DNA of 64,000 bases from Amycolatopsis mongoliensis (GCF_030285665.1 NZ_CP127295.1:8742001-8806000), one strand, 5' to 3'; positions 7,093 to 15,983 are shown, numbered from the stretch's first letter. Notes: generated from the letters alone by a model not told the origin. Program-made: numbers and translations.

Positions 7093-9393
7093 GTGCTGTT
7101 TTCTCGTCGTCCCCTGTTCCCCCGAAGATCCCGACGTGGCTTGGCAGCGGCGATCGTCGTGCCGCTCGCCGGCGCCCTCGCGGTGGCCGTCGCCACGCCC
7201 GCCGCGGCCGTGCCCACCGGGTTCGCCGACACGGTCGCGATCGGCGGCCTGACCTCGCCGACCGCCGCGGCGTTCGCGCCCGACGGCCGGGTCTTCGTCG
7301 CCGAGAAAAGCGGCCTGGTCAAGGTCTTCGACTCCCTCGCCGACCCGACCGCGACGGTGTTCGCCGACCTGCGGACCCCGACCCAGGACTTCTGGGACCG
7401 CGGCCTGCTCGGCCTGGCCGTCGACCCCGCGTTCCCCGCCCGGCCCTACGTCTACGTCTCCTACACGCTCGACGCCTTGCCCGGCGGCGCCGCGCCGCAG
7501 TGGGGCGACACCTGCCCGACGCCGCCGGGCGCGACCGACCAGGGCTGCGTCGTCACCGGCCGGGTCTCCCAGCTCACCATGGGCCCGGCCGGCACCGCCG
7601 TCAGCGAGAAGCCCCTCGTCACCGGCTGGTGCCAGCAGTTCCCCAGCCATTCGGTGGGCGCGCTGGCCTTCGGCCCGGACGGCGCCCTGTACGCGGGCGG
7701 CGGCGACGGCGCCAGCTTCAACTTCGCCGACTACGGCCAGGTCGGAAACCCCTGCGCCGACCCGCCTTCGCCGGCCGGCACGAACCTCGCCCCGCCGAAC
7801 GCCGAAGGCGGCGCGCTGCGTTCGCAGTCCGTGCGGCGCGCGGCCGGGCAGCCGGTGCTGCTCAACGGCACGCTCCTGCGCATCGACCCCGACACCGGCG
7901 AAGGTCTGCCGGGCAACCCCTTCGCGAGCAGTTCCGACGCCAACGCCCGGCGCGTGATCGCCTACGGCGCCCGCAACCAGTTCCGCTTCGGGTTCCGGCC
8001 CGGGACGAGCGAGCTGTGGGCCGGGGACGTCGGCTGGGACACCTGGGAGGAGATCAACCGCGTCGCGAACGCCGAGGACGCCGTGGCGGAGAACTTCGGC
8101 TGGCCCTGCTTCGAAGGCACCGCGCGGCAAGCCGGCTACGACGGCGCGAACCTCGACCGCTGCGAATCGCTCTACACCGCAGGCGGGCAGACCGCGCCGT
8201 TCTACACCTACAACCACAACGCCAAGGTCGTCGCGGGCGACCCGTGTCCCACCGGCGGCTCGTCGATCAGCGGGATCGCCTTCGAGTCCGGCAGCAACTA
8301 CCCCGCCGCGTACGCCGGCGCGCTCTTCTTCGCCGACTCCTCACGCGGCTGCATCTGGGCGATGCAGACGGCGAACGGCCAACCCAGCCCCAGCCGCCTG
8401 GTCCCGTTCGTGACCGGGGCGAACACCCCCGTGCAGGTGCTGACCGGTCCCGGCGGCGACCTCTTCTACGTCGCACTGGGCAGTGGTGAACTGCGTCGCG
8501 TGAGCTACCCGGGCGGCACCAACCGGCCGCCGGTCGCGTCGGCCACGGCGACGCCGTCGAGCGGGCCGGCCCCGCTGACCGTCCGGTTCGACGGCACCGG
8601 GTCCACCGACCCGGACGCCGGCGACACCCTGACCTACGCCTGGGACCTCGACGCCGACGGCGCGTACGACGACTCGACGGCCCCGGACCCGACCTGGACG
8701 TACACCACGGCGGCCGCGGTCGACGCCGGCCTGCGGGTGACGGACTCCCACGGCGCGACGGCCACCACGACGGTCCGGGTGACCGTCGGGAACCCGGCCG
8801 GCCTGGACCCGGTGCCGGTCATCGACGCCCCCGCACCCGCACTGACCTGGTCGGTGGGCCAGACCGTGGCGTTCTCCGGGCGGGCGATCGACGCCCAGGA
8901 CGGCGAGCTGCCGCCCTCGGCGCTGTCCTGGCGGCTCGCGATCCGGCACTGCGCGGCCAACGGCACCTGCCACACGCACAACGTCCAGGACTTCCCGGGC
9001 GTCGCTTCGGGCACGTTCGTCGCGCCGGACCACGAGCACCCGTCGTACCTTCAGCTCACCTTGACGGCGACGGACTCGACCGGCCGGACCGGCTCGAAGA
9101 CCGTCGACCTGCAGCCGAAGACGGTGACGCTGGACTTCACCTCGAGCCCGAACCAGGCGCTGCTCACCGTCGGCGGAACGCAACAGCGCACGCCGTTCTC
9201 GCGGACGGTGATCGCCGGTTCGACCAACTCGATCAGCGCGGACAGCCCGCAGAACCTGCCGCCGCTCAACCTGAAGTACGCCTTCACCAGCTGGGCGCAC
9301 GGCGGGGCGCGGACGCAGAACATCGTCGCCCCGGCGACTTCCGCGACCTACCAGGCGAAGTACCGGCTCTGCTGGCTGCTGCAACCCTGCTGA
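7093..9393 (+). CDS. Secreted PQQ-dependent sugar dehydrogenase-like protein with PKD domain
   Basis: The 766-residue protein starts at GTG 7093, six bases after AGGAGG. It has a long basic signal sequence (RRPLFPRRSRRGLAAAIV) with cleavage near AAA-VPTG. Residues ~38-445 match the soluble glucose/sorbosone dehydrogenase propeller: GLTSPTAAAFAPDGRVFVAE, a CQQFPSHSVGALAFGPDG-type repeat, and RVIAYGARNQFRFGF. A PKD domain follows at about 475-570 (FDGTGSTDPDAGDTLTYAWD). The C-terminus adds beta-sandwich sequence without a recognised name. It probably oxidises extracellular sugars, but PQQ dependence is family knowledge only. Confidence 0.82.
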   Translation: MLFSRRPLFPRRSRRGLAAAIVVPLAGALAVAVATPAAAVPTGFADTVAIGGLTSPTAAAFAPDGRVFVAEKSGLVKVFDSLADPTATVFADLRTPTQDFWDRGLLGLAVDPAFPARPYVYVSYTLDALPGGAAPQWGDTCPTPPGATDQGCVVTGRVSQLTMGPAGTAVSEKPLVTGWCQQFPSHSVGALAFGPDGALYAGGGDGASFNFADYGQVGNPCADPPSPAGTNLAPPNAEGGALRSQSVRRAAGQPVLLNGTLLRIDPDTGEGLPGNPFASSSDANARRVIAYGARNQFRFGFRPGTSELWAGDVGWDTWEEINRVANAEDAVAENFGWPCFEGTARQAGYDGANLDRCESLYTAGGQTAPFYTYNHNAKVVAGDPCPTGGSSISGIAFESGSNYPAAYAGALFFADSSRGCIWAMQTANGQPSPSRLVPFVTGANTPVQVLTGPGGDLFYVALGSGELRRVSYPGGTNRPPVASATATPSSGPAPLTVRFDGTGSTDPDAGDTLTYAWDLDADGAYDDSTAPDPTWTYTTAAAVDAGLRVTDSHGATATTTVRVTVGNPAGLDPVPVIDAPAPALTWSVGQTVAFSGRAIDAQDGELPPSALSWRLAIRHCAANGTCHTHNVQDFPGVASGTFVAPDHEHPSYLQLTLTATDSTGRTGSKTVDLQPKTVTLDFTSSPNQALLTVGGTQQRTPFSRTVIAGSTNSISADSPQNLPPLNLKYAFTSWAHGGARTQNIVAPATSATYQAKYRLCWLLQPC

Positions 9394-9399
9394 CCGGAC

Positions 9400-9426
9400 G
9401 ACCCGGCCCCGGCGCGGGGCCGGGTC
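9400..9426. terminator. Bidirectional terminator between convergent genes
   Basis: A perfect 11-bp stem, GACCCGGCCCC with GGGGCCGGGTC, has a five-base loop. It follows the dehydrogenase stop by seven bases and overlaps the stop codon of the convergent sigma-factor gene, so it can serve both. Confidence 0.7.
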
Positions 9427-10690
9427 ACCCTCCGGGCTGCGTCGTCTTTCCCGCCTTCTTCGACTCCTTCGCCGCTTGCTTCGACTCCTTCGCCGCTTGC
9501 TTGGACTCCTTCGCGGCTTGCTTCGACTCTTTCGCGGCTTGCTTGTCGTTCGTGGCCGTGCCGCCGGTTCCGGAAGCCCCCGTCTGCTCCCCGGCCGCCG
9601 TCTCCACCGCGGACGACTCCGGCGCGGGCGGAGCCGACGTGAGCTGCGCGCCGGAGGTGGGCCGCTGGTCGCCGCCGGCCGGGACCCCCGCCGCGGGCCG
9701 GTTCGGGACCGGTTGTTCCGTCGCGCCATCCGCACCCGGGGCCGCGGGTGGCGTGCTGTCGGACGTGCTCGCGCCGATGGTCACCGTCGTGACCAGCGCC
9801 GCGCTCGCGGCGGCCACCTTCGCCGCCGTGGCCCACGACAGAACCGAGGCACCGGTGCTAGTGGCCGCCCCGGAGGAGGCGAGCGATCCGGTGGCGGTCA
9901 GCCAGTGCGTCGCCACCGGGATGCCCAGGATGAGCGGGGCGACGGCGGCGGGCAGCTCCGCGTTGAGCTCCCGGAGGCCGGTGGCCAGCTTCCGGCAGTC
10001 CGCGCAGCGGTCCAGGTGGGTCGTGATCCGGTGTGCCTTGTGGTCTCCGACGCCGTCGCGCACCCAGCGGGCGAGCTGCCCGGAGACGATCCGGCAGTTG
10101 CGCCGCCGGGCCGCGGGGACGTGCTGGTCCAAGTACGCCTGCCGCAGCCCTTCCCGGGCGCGGTAGGCCAGCGCGGCGACGCCGTTCGGCGTCATCCCGA
10201 GGTCCTCGGCGATCCGGGCGGGCGACTCGCCCTCGATCTCGGTCCGCCACAGCACCGTCCGCCACCGCTTGGGCAGGCTCGCGAACGCGTCCGCGGCGAC
10301 GGTGCCGTGCAGCCGGCTGTCCACCGGCTCGTCGCTGCCCTCGCCCGGCAGGACGTCCGGCACCTCGGCGACCAGTGAGACCGCCGAGTCGCGCCGGCGC
10401 CAGCTGATCATCGTGTTCCGGATGGTCGTCAGCAGATAAGGCCGGAATTCCTCGTCCGGGCCCTCGCCCGTGCGCAGAATCCGCAGTACGCGGGTGAATC
10501 CTTCGGCGATGAGGTCGTCCCGCTCCGCCGCGTCCGAGGCGATCGCGGCCGCCACCCGGCGGGCCGCGACCAGGTGCCGGTCGTAGAGCTGGCCGTACGC
10601 GGCGATGTCCCCGCCGCGCACTGCCTGGATCAAGACCGCGTCGCTCGGGACGTCCGTCGTCCCGGCCACCGCCGGTGCCACCTCGGTCAC
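9425..10690 (-). CDS. ECF sigma factor fused to a zinc-finger anti-sigma-like and membrane segment
   Basis: The 421-residue protein has sigma region 2 (LYDRHLVAARRVAAAI to FTRVLRIL) and region 4 (KRWRTVLWRTEIEGES to RAREGLRQAYLD). Then comes a ZAS-like H-x3-C-x2-C motif in THLDRCADCRKL, one predicted membrane helix at about 285-310 (LSWATAAKVAAASAALVTTV), a Pro/Ala/Thr linker and a Lys/Ala repeat tail. GTG 10690 is chosen because GGGGGAGG lies five bases upstream. Fusing sigma and anti-sigma parts implies a self-inhibited, membrane-tethered sigma factor with the tail outside the membrane. Confidence 0.82.
   Translation of the reverse strand: MTEVAPAVAGTTDVPSDAVLIQAVRGGDIAAYGQLYDRHLVAARRVAAAIASDAAERDDLIAEGFTRVLRILRTGEGPDEEFRPYLLTTIRNTMISWRRRDSAVSLVAEVPDVLPGEGSDEPVDSRLHGTVAADAFASLPKRWRTVLWRTEIEGESPARIAEDLGMTPNGVAALAYRAREGLRQAYLDQHVPAARRRNCRIVSGQLARWVRDGVGDHKAHRITTHLDRCADCRKLATGLRELNAELPAAVAPLILGIPVATHWLTATGSLASSGAATSTGASVLSWATAAKVAAASAALVTTVTIGASTSDSTPPAAPGADGATEQPVPNRPAAGVPAGGDQRPTSGAQLTSAPPAPESSAVETAAGEQTGASGTGGTATNDKQAAKESKQAAKESKQAAKESKQAAKESKKAGKTTQPGG
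9458..9541 (-). repeat. Four tandem 21-bp repeats encoding KQAAKES heptads
   Basis: Four consecutive 21-bp units (9458-9478, 9479-9499, 9500-9520, 9521-9541) differ at only a few bases and encode four copies of the heptapeptide KQAAKES at the C-terminus of the sigma-factor protein. A copy-number-variable coding repeat is likely. Confidence 0.85.
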
Positions 10691-10977
10691 CCGCACCTCC
10701 CCCTTGCTCGTGCGCTTGCACGTGCAGAACGTCACGCGATAGTCGTCCACTGAGGGGCCGGGCGCAAGGTTTCGGCGCGGAAAGCCCTTTTTCTTCTGCG
10801 GTGAGTATCCCGCACCCCCATCTTGTCAGGCGGCTGAGCGCTCCGGCGCGGTTTCGTCCCGGCCCGGCGGCGCGTCGTTGCCGCGGCGTTACCGAGCGGG
10901 TAGAGACGAAGGGCGGTGGCCACCGCGTCAGTGTCCGATGTGGACAGTCCTCGTCCGCTCCCGGGAGGGGCTCCCCC

Positions 10978-12366
10978 TTGCGCAGAGTCGTCTGCCTGCT
11001 GCTGACCTTGCTCCTTCCGGCCATCGTGGGCACCGGCGTGGCCGCGGCCGCCCCCGCGCCCGCGGTGACGGCGATCCCCGCGAACGCCGGCAGAGGCTGG
11101 CCGGTGAGCGGCGCCCAAGGCGTCCTCGACCTCGCCGGCCGCGGGTACGTCGAGCAGGAGTATCTTCTGTCCGGCCAAGCCGAAACGTACGCCCAGGACG
11201 GCCGGTGGACCGACGACGGCCGCTGGGCCACGCACGTCGCCACCACCGGAAACCCCTACACCACGCGGATGGTCGTGGTGCGGCCCCGTGACCCGGCGCG
11301 GTTCACCGGCACCGTCGTGGTCGAGTGGCTGAACGTCAGCTTCGGCGTCGACATCCCGGTCGATTTCTCCCAGTCGTACGAACACTTCCTGCGGGAGGGC
11401 TACACCTACGTCGGCGTGACGACGCAGAAAGCCGGAGCCGACAAGCTGAAGAGCCTCGACCCCGTCCGGTACGGCACCGTGGACCTGAGCTCCGACGCGC
11501 TCTCGTACGACGTGTTTTCGCAGGCCGCACAGGCGGTCCGGACGCACCCGGAGCTGCTGGGCGGCCGGACGCCGGCGGTCGTGCTCGGCACCGGGCACTC
11601 GCAGTCCGCGCTGCGGCTGACCACCTATGCGAACGCTGTTCAGCCGGTGCGCAAGAGCTACGACGGCCTCATGATCCACGGCCGGGCGACCCTGGCGGCC
11701 CCGATCGGCGACGGCGTCGTCGGTCCGCTGTCCGCCCGCATCCGCACCGACCTCGACGCCCCGGTGTTCGTCCTGCAGTCGGAGACGGACGTCGTCGCGT
11801 CGGCCTCGGTCCGGCAGGACACCGCCCGCGTGCGGACCTGGGAGGTCGCGGGCACGGCGCACGCCGACCAGTACGGGCTGGACCTCTACAACGCGGCCAA
11901 CGCCCGTGACCGGTCGATCAACGACGGCGCGCCCACGACGTGCGACAAGCCGGTGAACAGCATGACGTTCCGGTACGCGGAGAACGCGGCGTTCGCACAC
12001 CTGGACCGGTGGGCCCGCGGCGGCGCGGCCCCACCGGCCGCGCCGCCGATCTCCCTGCTGCTGGGCCTGTTCATCCGCCGCGACGCCGACCAGAACGCCC
12101 TCGGCGGCATCCGCCTGCCCGACCTCGACGCACCGGTGGCCGCCTACGCGCCCGACAACAGCGGCGGCAACGTGGCGGGCGCGTGCCTGCTGCTCGGCAC
12201 GACGACACCGTTGTCAGCGGCGCGGATCCGGCAGCTCCACCCGGACCACGCCGCGTACGTCGCGAAGTTCACCGCCGCGGCGGACCGGGCACTCGGCGCC
12301 GGCTACCTCCTCCCCGCCGACCACGACGAAGCCGTCGCCCGCGCCCAGGCCGCTCCCGTCCCGTGA
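10978..12366 (+). CDS. Secreted alpha/beta hydrolase domain protein (Abhydrolase_10 type)
   Basis: The product is about 462 residues from TTG 10978, with GGGAGGGGC 8-15 bases upstream; other in-frame starts further up are possible. A signal peptide (RRVVCLLLTLLLPAIVGTG) ends near AAAAP. The nucleophile elbow is GTGHSQS at about residue 205, and a catalytic His may lie in VAGTAHADQYG. The long insert-rich body and C-terminal LPADHDEAV match the actinobacterial 'alpha/beta hydrolase domain-containing' family. Substrate is unknown. It is divergent from the sigma-factor gene; the 287-base gap holds both promoters but no further gene. Confidence 0.75.
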   Translation: MRRVVCLLLTLLLPAIVGTGVAAAAPAPAVTAIPANAGRGWPVSGAQGVLDLAGRGYVEQEYLLSGQAETYAQDGRWTDDGRWATHVATTGNPYTTRMVVVRPRDPARFTGTVVVEWLNVSFGVDIPVDFSQSYEHFLREGYTYVGVTTQKAGADKLKSLDPVRYGTVDLSSDALSYDVFSQAAQAVRTHPELLGGRTPAVVLGTGHSQSALRLTTYANAVQPVRKSYDGLMIHGRATLAAPIGDGVVGPLSARIRTDLDAPVFVLQSETDVVASASVRQDTARVRTWEVAGTAHADQYGLDLYNAANARDRSINDGAPTTCDKPVNSMTFRYAENAAFAHLDRWARGGAAPPAAPPISLLLGLFIRRDADQNALGGIRLPDLDAPVAAYAPDNSGGNVAGACLLLGTTTPLSAARIRQLHPDHAAYVAKFTAAADRALGAGYLLPADHDEAVARAQAAPVP

Positions 12367-12471
12367 GGCGCAGCCGGGGGCCGGTCGGTGCCGGCCGGCC
12401 TGAAGGGACGATTTCGGCAGTGAAACCTGTTCCACCGAGTCGGGGCCCGGACACCCCTTGCCCCGTGCGGG

Positions 12472-12502
12472 TATAGTGCCGAAAACAGTAACGTGTTCTA
12501 GT
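12472..12502 (+). promoter_or_regulatory. Promoter -10 and KstR-like operator before the acyl-CoA synthetase gene
   Basis: TATAGT at 12472-12477 is a good -10 box. About 12 bases further lies AACGTGTTCTAG (12490-12501), matching one half plus the core of the KstR consensus (TnnAACnnGTTnnA, one mismatch here). The site falls around the expected transcription start, so a bound TetR-type repressor would block it. KstR assignment is inference. Confidence 0.45.
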
Positions 12503-12525
12503 ATTGCGCCGTGGAAGGGGCCGGG

Positions 12526-14121
12526 ATGGACGAGCAGGCGATGCGGTATCCGAACCACCTCGGGCATCTGGTCGTCTCCGCCCTGAAGCGCCACCGGGAC
12601 GCGCCGGTGATGGTGCTGGGCGAGACCACGATGACCGGCGGCGGGACCGCCGAGCAGGTCAGCCAGTACGCCCAGGCCTTCGAGGAGCTCGGGGCCGGGA
12701 CGGGCGCGGCGGTGGCGCTGCTGTCGCTGAACCGTCCCGAGGTCCTGCTGATCATCGCGGCCGGCCAGATGCAGGGGTCGCGGCGGACGGCGCTGCACCC
12801 GCTGGGCTCGCTCGACGACCACGCCTACATCCTCGGCGACGCCGGGATCACCACGCTGATCATCGACCCGGTGCCGATGTTCGTCGACCGCGCACTCGGC
12901 CTGCTCGAGAAGGTGCCCGGGCTCACCCAGGTGCTCACCATCGGGCCGGTGCCCGAGCAGCTCGCCCACGTCGGCAAGGACCTGACCGCGACCGCCGCGA
13001 AGTTCCGGCCGGGCCCGCTGAAGCCCGCCGACCTGCCGCCGGACCAGGTCGTCTCGATCACCTACACCGGCGGGACGACCGGCAAGCCCAAGGGCGTCAT
13101 GGGCACCGCGCAGGCGATGGCGACGATGACCCAGATCCAGCTCGCCGAGTGGGAGTGGCCCGAGGCGCCGAAGTTCCTCATCTGCACGCCGCTTTCCCAC
13201 GCCGGCGCGGCGTTCTTCGCACCGACGCTGCTGAAGGGCGGTTCCCTGGTCGTCGTGCCGAAGTTCGACCCCGCCGACGTCCTGCGGATCATCGAAGAGG
13301 AGCGGATCACGGCCACCATGCTGGTGCCGACCATGCTCTACGCCCTGATGGACCACCCCGACTCGCGCACGCGCGACCTGTCGTCACTGCAGACGGTCTA
13401 CTACGGCGCCGCGTCGATCAACCCGGTCCGGCTGCGCGAGGCGATCGACCGGTTCGGACCGATCTTCGCGCAGTACTACGGCCAGTCCGAGGCGCCGATG
13501 GCGATCAGCTACCTCGCCAAGGGCGACCACGACGACGCGCGGCTGTCCTCGTGCGGGCGCCCGTCGGCGTTCCTGCGCACCGCGTTGCTCGACGCCGACG
13601 GCGCTCCGGTCGCCCCCGGCGAACCCGGGGAGATCTGCGTGTCGGGCCCGCTGCTGGCGGCCGGCTACTGGAACCTGCCGGAGGTGACCGCGGAGACGTT
13701 CCGCGACGGCTGGCTCCACACGGGCGACGTCGCCCGCGAGGACGAGGACGGCTTCTGGTTCATCGTCGACCGGGTGAAGGACATGATCGTCACCGGCGGG
13801 TTCAACGTGTTCCCCCGCGAGGTCGAGGACGTGGTGGCCGAGCACCCGGCGATCGCCCAGGTGGGCGTGATCGGCACCCCGGACGACAAGTGGGGCGAAG
13901 CGGTGACGGCCGTGGTGGTCCTGCGCTCCGGCGCGGGCGCCGACGAAGCCGCGATCGAGCAGCTGACGGGCGAGATCCAGGCGGCGGTGCGGGAGCGGAA
14001 GGGCCCGGTCCACGTGCCCAAGCAGGTGATCGTGGCCGCGTCCCTGCCGATGACCGGACTGGGGAAGCCGGACAAGAAGGCACTGCGGGCCCAGTACGAG
14101 CTCCGGAGCGCGAGCGTGTAG
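12526..14121 (+). CDS. Acyl-CoA synthetase, FadD8-type (AMP-binding)
   Basis: The 531-residue ligase starts at ATG 12526 (GGAAGGGG upstream) and has the adenylate-forming signature YTGGTTGKPKGV, the TPLSHAGAAFF and YYGQSEAP motifs, the A8-type GDVAREDEDGFWFIVDRVKDMI hinge, and a C-terminal GKPDKKALR with the catalytic lysine. The run NRPEVLLIIAAGQMQGSRRT and the GSLDDHAYIL segment recall mycobacterial FadD8. It activates fatty or sterol-side-chain acids to CoA thioesters via acyl-adenylates. It stands alone, with a KstR-like operator upstream hinting at lipid or steroid control. Confidence 0.85.
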   Translation: MDEQAMRYPNHLGHLVVSALKRHRDAPVMVLGETTMTGGGTAEQVSQYAQAFEELGAGTGAAVALLSLNRPEVLLIIAAGQMQGSRRTALHPLGSLDDHAYILGDAGITTLIIDPVPMFVDRALGLLEKVPGLTQVLTIGPVPEQLAHVGKDLTATAAKFRPGPLKPADLPPDQVVSITYTGGTTGKPKGVMGTAQAMATMTQIQLAEWEWPEAPKFLICTPLSHAGAAFFAPTLLKGGSLVVVPKFDPADVLRIIEEERITATMLVPTMLYALMDHPDSRTRDLSSLQTVYYGAASINPVRLREAIDRFGPIFAQYYGQSEAPMAISYLAKGDHDDARLSSCGRPSAFLRTALLDADGAPVAPGEPGEICVSGPLLAAGYWNLPEVTAETFRDGWLHTGDVAREDEDGFWFIVDRVKDMIVTGGFNVFPREVEDVVAEHPAIAQVGVIGTPDDKWGEAVTAVVVLRSGAGADEAAIEQLTGEIQAAVRERKGPVHVPKQVIVAASLPMTGLGKPDKKALRAQYELRSASV

Positions 14122-14125
14122 GGCG

Positions 14126-14995
14126 TTATACGGCGGCGACCGCCTTGAGCTTGCCGGGGTTCATCATCCACAGCACCTGGTCGATGCCCTGGGCCGAGGC
14201 GGTCACCGTCAGCACCGTGAACACCTCGCCGTCGCGGGACAGCAGCATCGCGTGCGCACCGTTGACCAGCGCCGGGGTCACCGTCACGCCCACCCAGAAG
14301 CGGTCGTGGAAGGCGCGGACGTACTTCGCCACCGTCGTCGCGCCGCGGACCGGGATGCGCGAGGCACGGGCCACGCCGCCGCCGTCGGAGTAGCTGATCA
14401 CGTCGGCCGCGAACAGCTCCTCCAATGTCGACAAGTCGCCTTCCTGGGCCGCGGTCACGAACGCGGTCAGGAGCCGCCGCTGCTCGGTCAGCCCGGCCGG
14501 CGCGCGCCGTTCCGCGGCGAGGTGCTTCCGCGCACGGCTGACGAGCTGACGGGCCGCGACCTCCGTCGTCTGCACGATCTCGGCGATCTGGACGTACGGG
14601 TAGTCGAACGCCTCGCGCAGCACGTAGGCCGCGCGCTCGGTCGGCGTCAGCTTCTCCAGCAGGAGCAGCACCGCGAGCTCCAGCGCGGCACCCCGCTCGG
14701 CCCCCAGCTGCGGATCGGCCGAGGTGTCCACGGGCTCCGGCAGCCACGGGCCGACGTAGGTCTCGTGGCGCGCGTAGGCCGTCTTGGTCGCGTTGATCGC
14801 CAGCCGGGTGGTCGCGGTGGCGAGGTAGGCCGCCGGGTTGCGCACCGCGGCCCGGTCACTGGCCTGCCAGCGCAGCCACACGTCCTGGAGCAGGTCCTCC
14901 GCGTCAGCGGCGCTGCCCAGCATGCGGTAGGCGATGCCGAACAGCCGCGGCCGCACGTCCGCGAAGACGGCGGTCGCGTCGTCGAGGTCCTGCAT
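14126..14995 (-). CDS. ECF41-group sigma factor (SigJ-like) with SnoaL-like C-terminal domain
   Basis: The 289-residue protein has sigma2 (VFADVRPRLFGIAYRMLGSA, then DLLQDVWLRW), sigma4 (LTPTERAAYVLREAFDYPYV with VAARQLVSRARKHL), and a C-terminal NTF2/SnoaL-like domain. The domain carries DGGG and NPGKL, close to the DGGGK/R and NPDKL motifs of ECF41 sigma factors, which in that group tune activity without a separate anti-sigma. ATG 14995 gives the normal N-terminus (MQDLDDATAVF). It is divergent from a COE-type epimerase/reductase gene, the hallmark of ECF41 loci. Confidence 0.88.
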   Translation of the reverse strand: MQDLDDATAVFADVRPRLFGIAYRMLGSAADAEDLLQDVWLRWQASDRAAVRNPAAYLATATTRLAINATKTAYARHETYVGPWLPEPVDTSADPQLGAERGAALELAVLLLLEKLTPTERAAYVLREAFDYPYVQIAEIVQTTEVAARQLVSRARKHLAAERRAPAGLTEQRRLLTAFVTAAQEGDLSTLEELFAADVISYSDGGGVARASRIPVRGATTVAKYVRAFHDRFWVGVTVTPALVNGAHAMLLSRDGEVFTVLTVTASAQGIDQVLWMMNPGKLKAVAAV

Positions 14996-15054
14996 GCGGT
15001 GCGGATCCCTTCGAAGCGGCGGATGCGGACGGGAGCGTATCGCCGGTGGGGCTT

Positions 15055-15087
15055 TGTCACGAATCCACCGGCTGTCTTGTCGTAGTC
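15055..15087 (+). promoter_or_regulatory. Candidate ECF41-type promoter for the epimerase-like gene
   Basis: TGTCAC at 15055-15060 matches the -35 element reported for ECF41 promoters (TGTCACA), and CGTAGTC at 15081-15087 resembles the CGTC -10 element. The spacing is about 20 bases rather than 16, so the match is imperfect. It sits 43-75 bases before the start of the COE-type gene. Confidence 0.4.
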
Positions 15088-15129
15088 GGTGCGCGGCCAT
15101 TCCGGGCGCGCCTGGCGGAAGGAACGGAC

Positions 15130-15873
15130 ATGAAGGTCGTCGTCATCGGCGGAACCGGCCTGATCGGCACGAACGTGGTCGCGCGGCTGGCCGAGCACGG
15201 CCACGAGGCGGTCGCCGCCGCCCCCAGCACCGGGGTGAACACCCTGACCGGTGAAGGGCTGAAGGAGGTGCTGCAGGGCGCGGACGTCCTGATCGACGTG
15301 TCGAACTCGCCGTCGTTCGCCGACGACGACGTCATGGACTTCTTCCGCACCTCGACCGGGAACCTCGTCGCGGCGGCGAAGGAAGCGGGGGTCACGCACT
15401 ACGTCGCGCTGTCGGTGGTGGGCACGGACCGGCAGCCGGACGTCGGCTACTTCCGCGCCAAGGTCGCGCAGGAAAAGCTGATCACCGAGTCGGGCCTGCC
15501 GTTCTCGATCGTGCGGGCGACCCAGTTCTTCGAGTTCGCCGGCGGGATCGCGGACACCTCGACCACCGACGGCGTCGTGCGGCTGCCGGGCGCCGGCGTC
15601 CAGCCGATGGCGGCGGCCGAGGTGTCCGCGGCCGTCGCCCGGACCGCGGCCGGGCAGCCGGTCGGCGGCCTCACCGAGATCGCCGGCCCGGAGGTCTTCG
15701 GCCTCGACGAGTGGGTCCGCACCGTGCTGACCGCGCGCCAGGACCCGCGCGAGGTCGTCACCGACCCGGAGGCGCCGTACTTCGGCGCGGTGCCGGGGCC
15801 GGAGGATCTCCTGCCCGGGCCGGGCGCGAAGCTCGCGGAGACGAAGCTCGCCGACTGGCTGACCCGCTCGTGA
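15130..15873 (+). CDS. NAD(P)-binding epimerase/NmrA-like protein (COE partner of ECF41)
   Basis: The 247-residue protein begins MKVVVIGGTGLIGTNVVARL, a Rossmann glycine motif. GGAAGGAA lies directly upstream of ATG 15130. It continues VLIDVSNSPS, a VTHYVALSVVGTD segment and LPFSIVRATQFFEF, as in NAD-dependent epimerase/dehydratase-like SDRs. The protein is likely cytoplasmic. As the divergent neighbour of an ECF41 sigma factor it is probably that factor's principal target. The reaction is unknown. Confidence 0.82.
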   Translation: MKVVVIGGTGLIGTNVVARLAEHGHEAVAAAPSTGVNTLTGEGLKEVLQGADVLIDVSNSPSFADDDVMDFFRTSTGNLVAAAKEAGVTHYVALSVVGTDRQPDVGYFRAKVAQEKLITESGLPFSIVRATQFFEFAGGIADTSTTDGVVRLPGAGVQPMAAAEVSAAVARTAAGQPVGGLTEIAGPEVFGLDEWVRTVLTARQDPREVVTDPEAPYFGAVPGPEDLLPGPGAKLAETKLADWLTRS

Positions 15874-15881
15874 CGCCGGCC

Positions 15882-15908
15882 GCACGGGTGGCCCGGCGCC
15901 ACCCGTGC
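15882..15908 (+). terminator. Hairpin terminator
   Basis: A perfect 10-bp stem, GCACGGGTGG with CCACCCGTGC, around a seven-base loop, lies eight bases after the epimerase-like gene's stop. Confidence 0.7.
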
Positions 15909-15926
15909 AGCCCCGGCCGCGATGCA

Positions 15927-15983
15927 GTGAATGACCCATTCACCTCGTCCGACGACATGAATGACTCATTCATGTCGTCGGAC
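15927..15983. repeat. Palindromic GAATGA(C/CC)CATTC intergenic repeats
   Basis: Two palindromes lie in the 332-base gap before the SnoaL-like gene: GTGAATGACCCATTCAC (15927-15943) and a 37-bp palindrome (15947-15983) centred on TGACTCA, with 18-bp perfect arms. The same motif recurs at 59324-59422. The remainder of the gap, 15984-16175, shows nothing recognisable. Confidence 0.8.

Noticed and set aside
9458..9541. Short direct repeats considered as a CRISPR array
   Set aside because: The 21-bp units are contiguous with no spacers and encode heptapeptide repeats in frame.
12458..12477. TTGCCC paired with TATAGT as a -35/-10 promoter
   Set aside because: The spacing is only 8 bases; TATAGT is kept as a -10 with no convincing -35.
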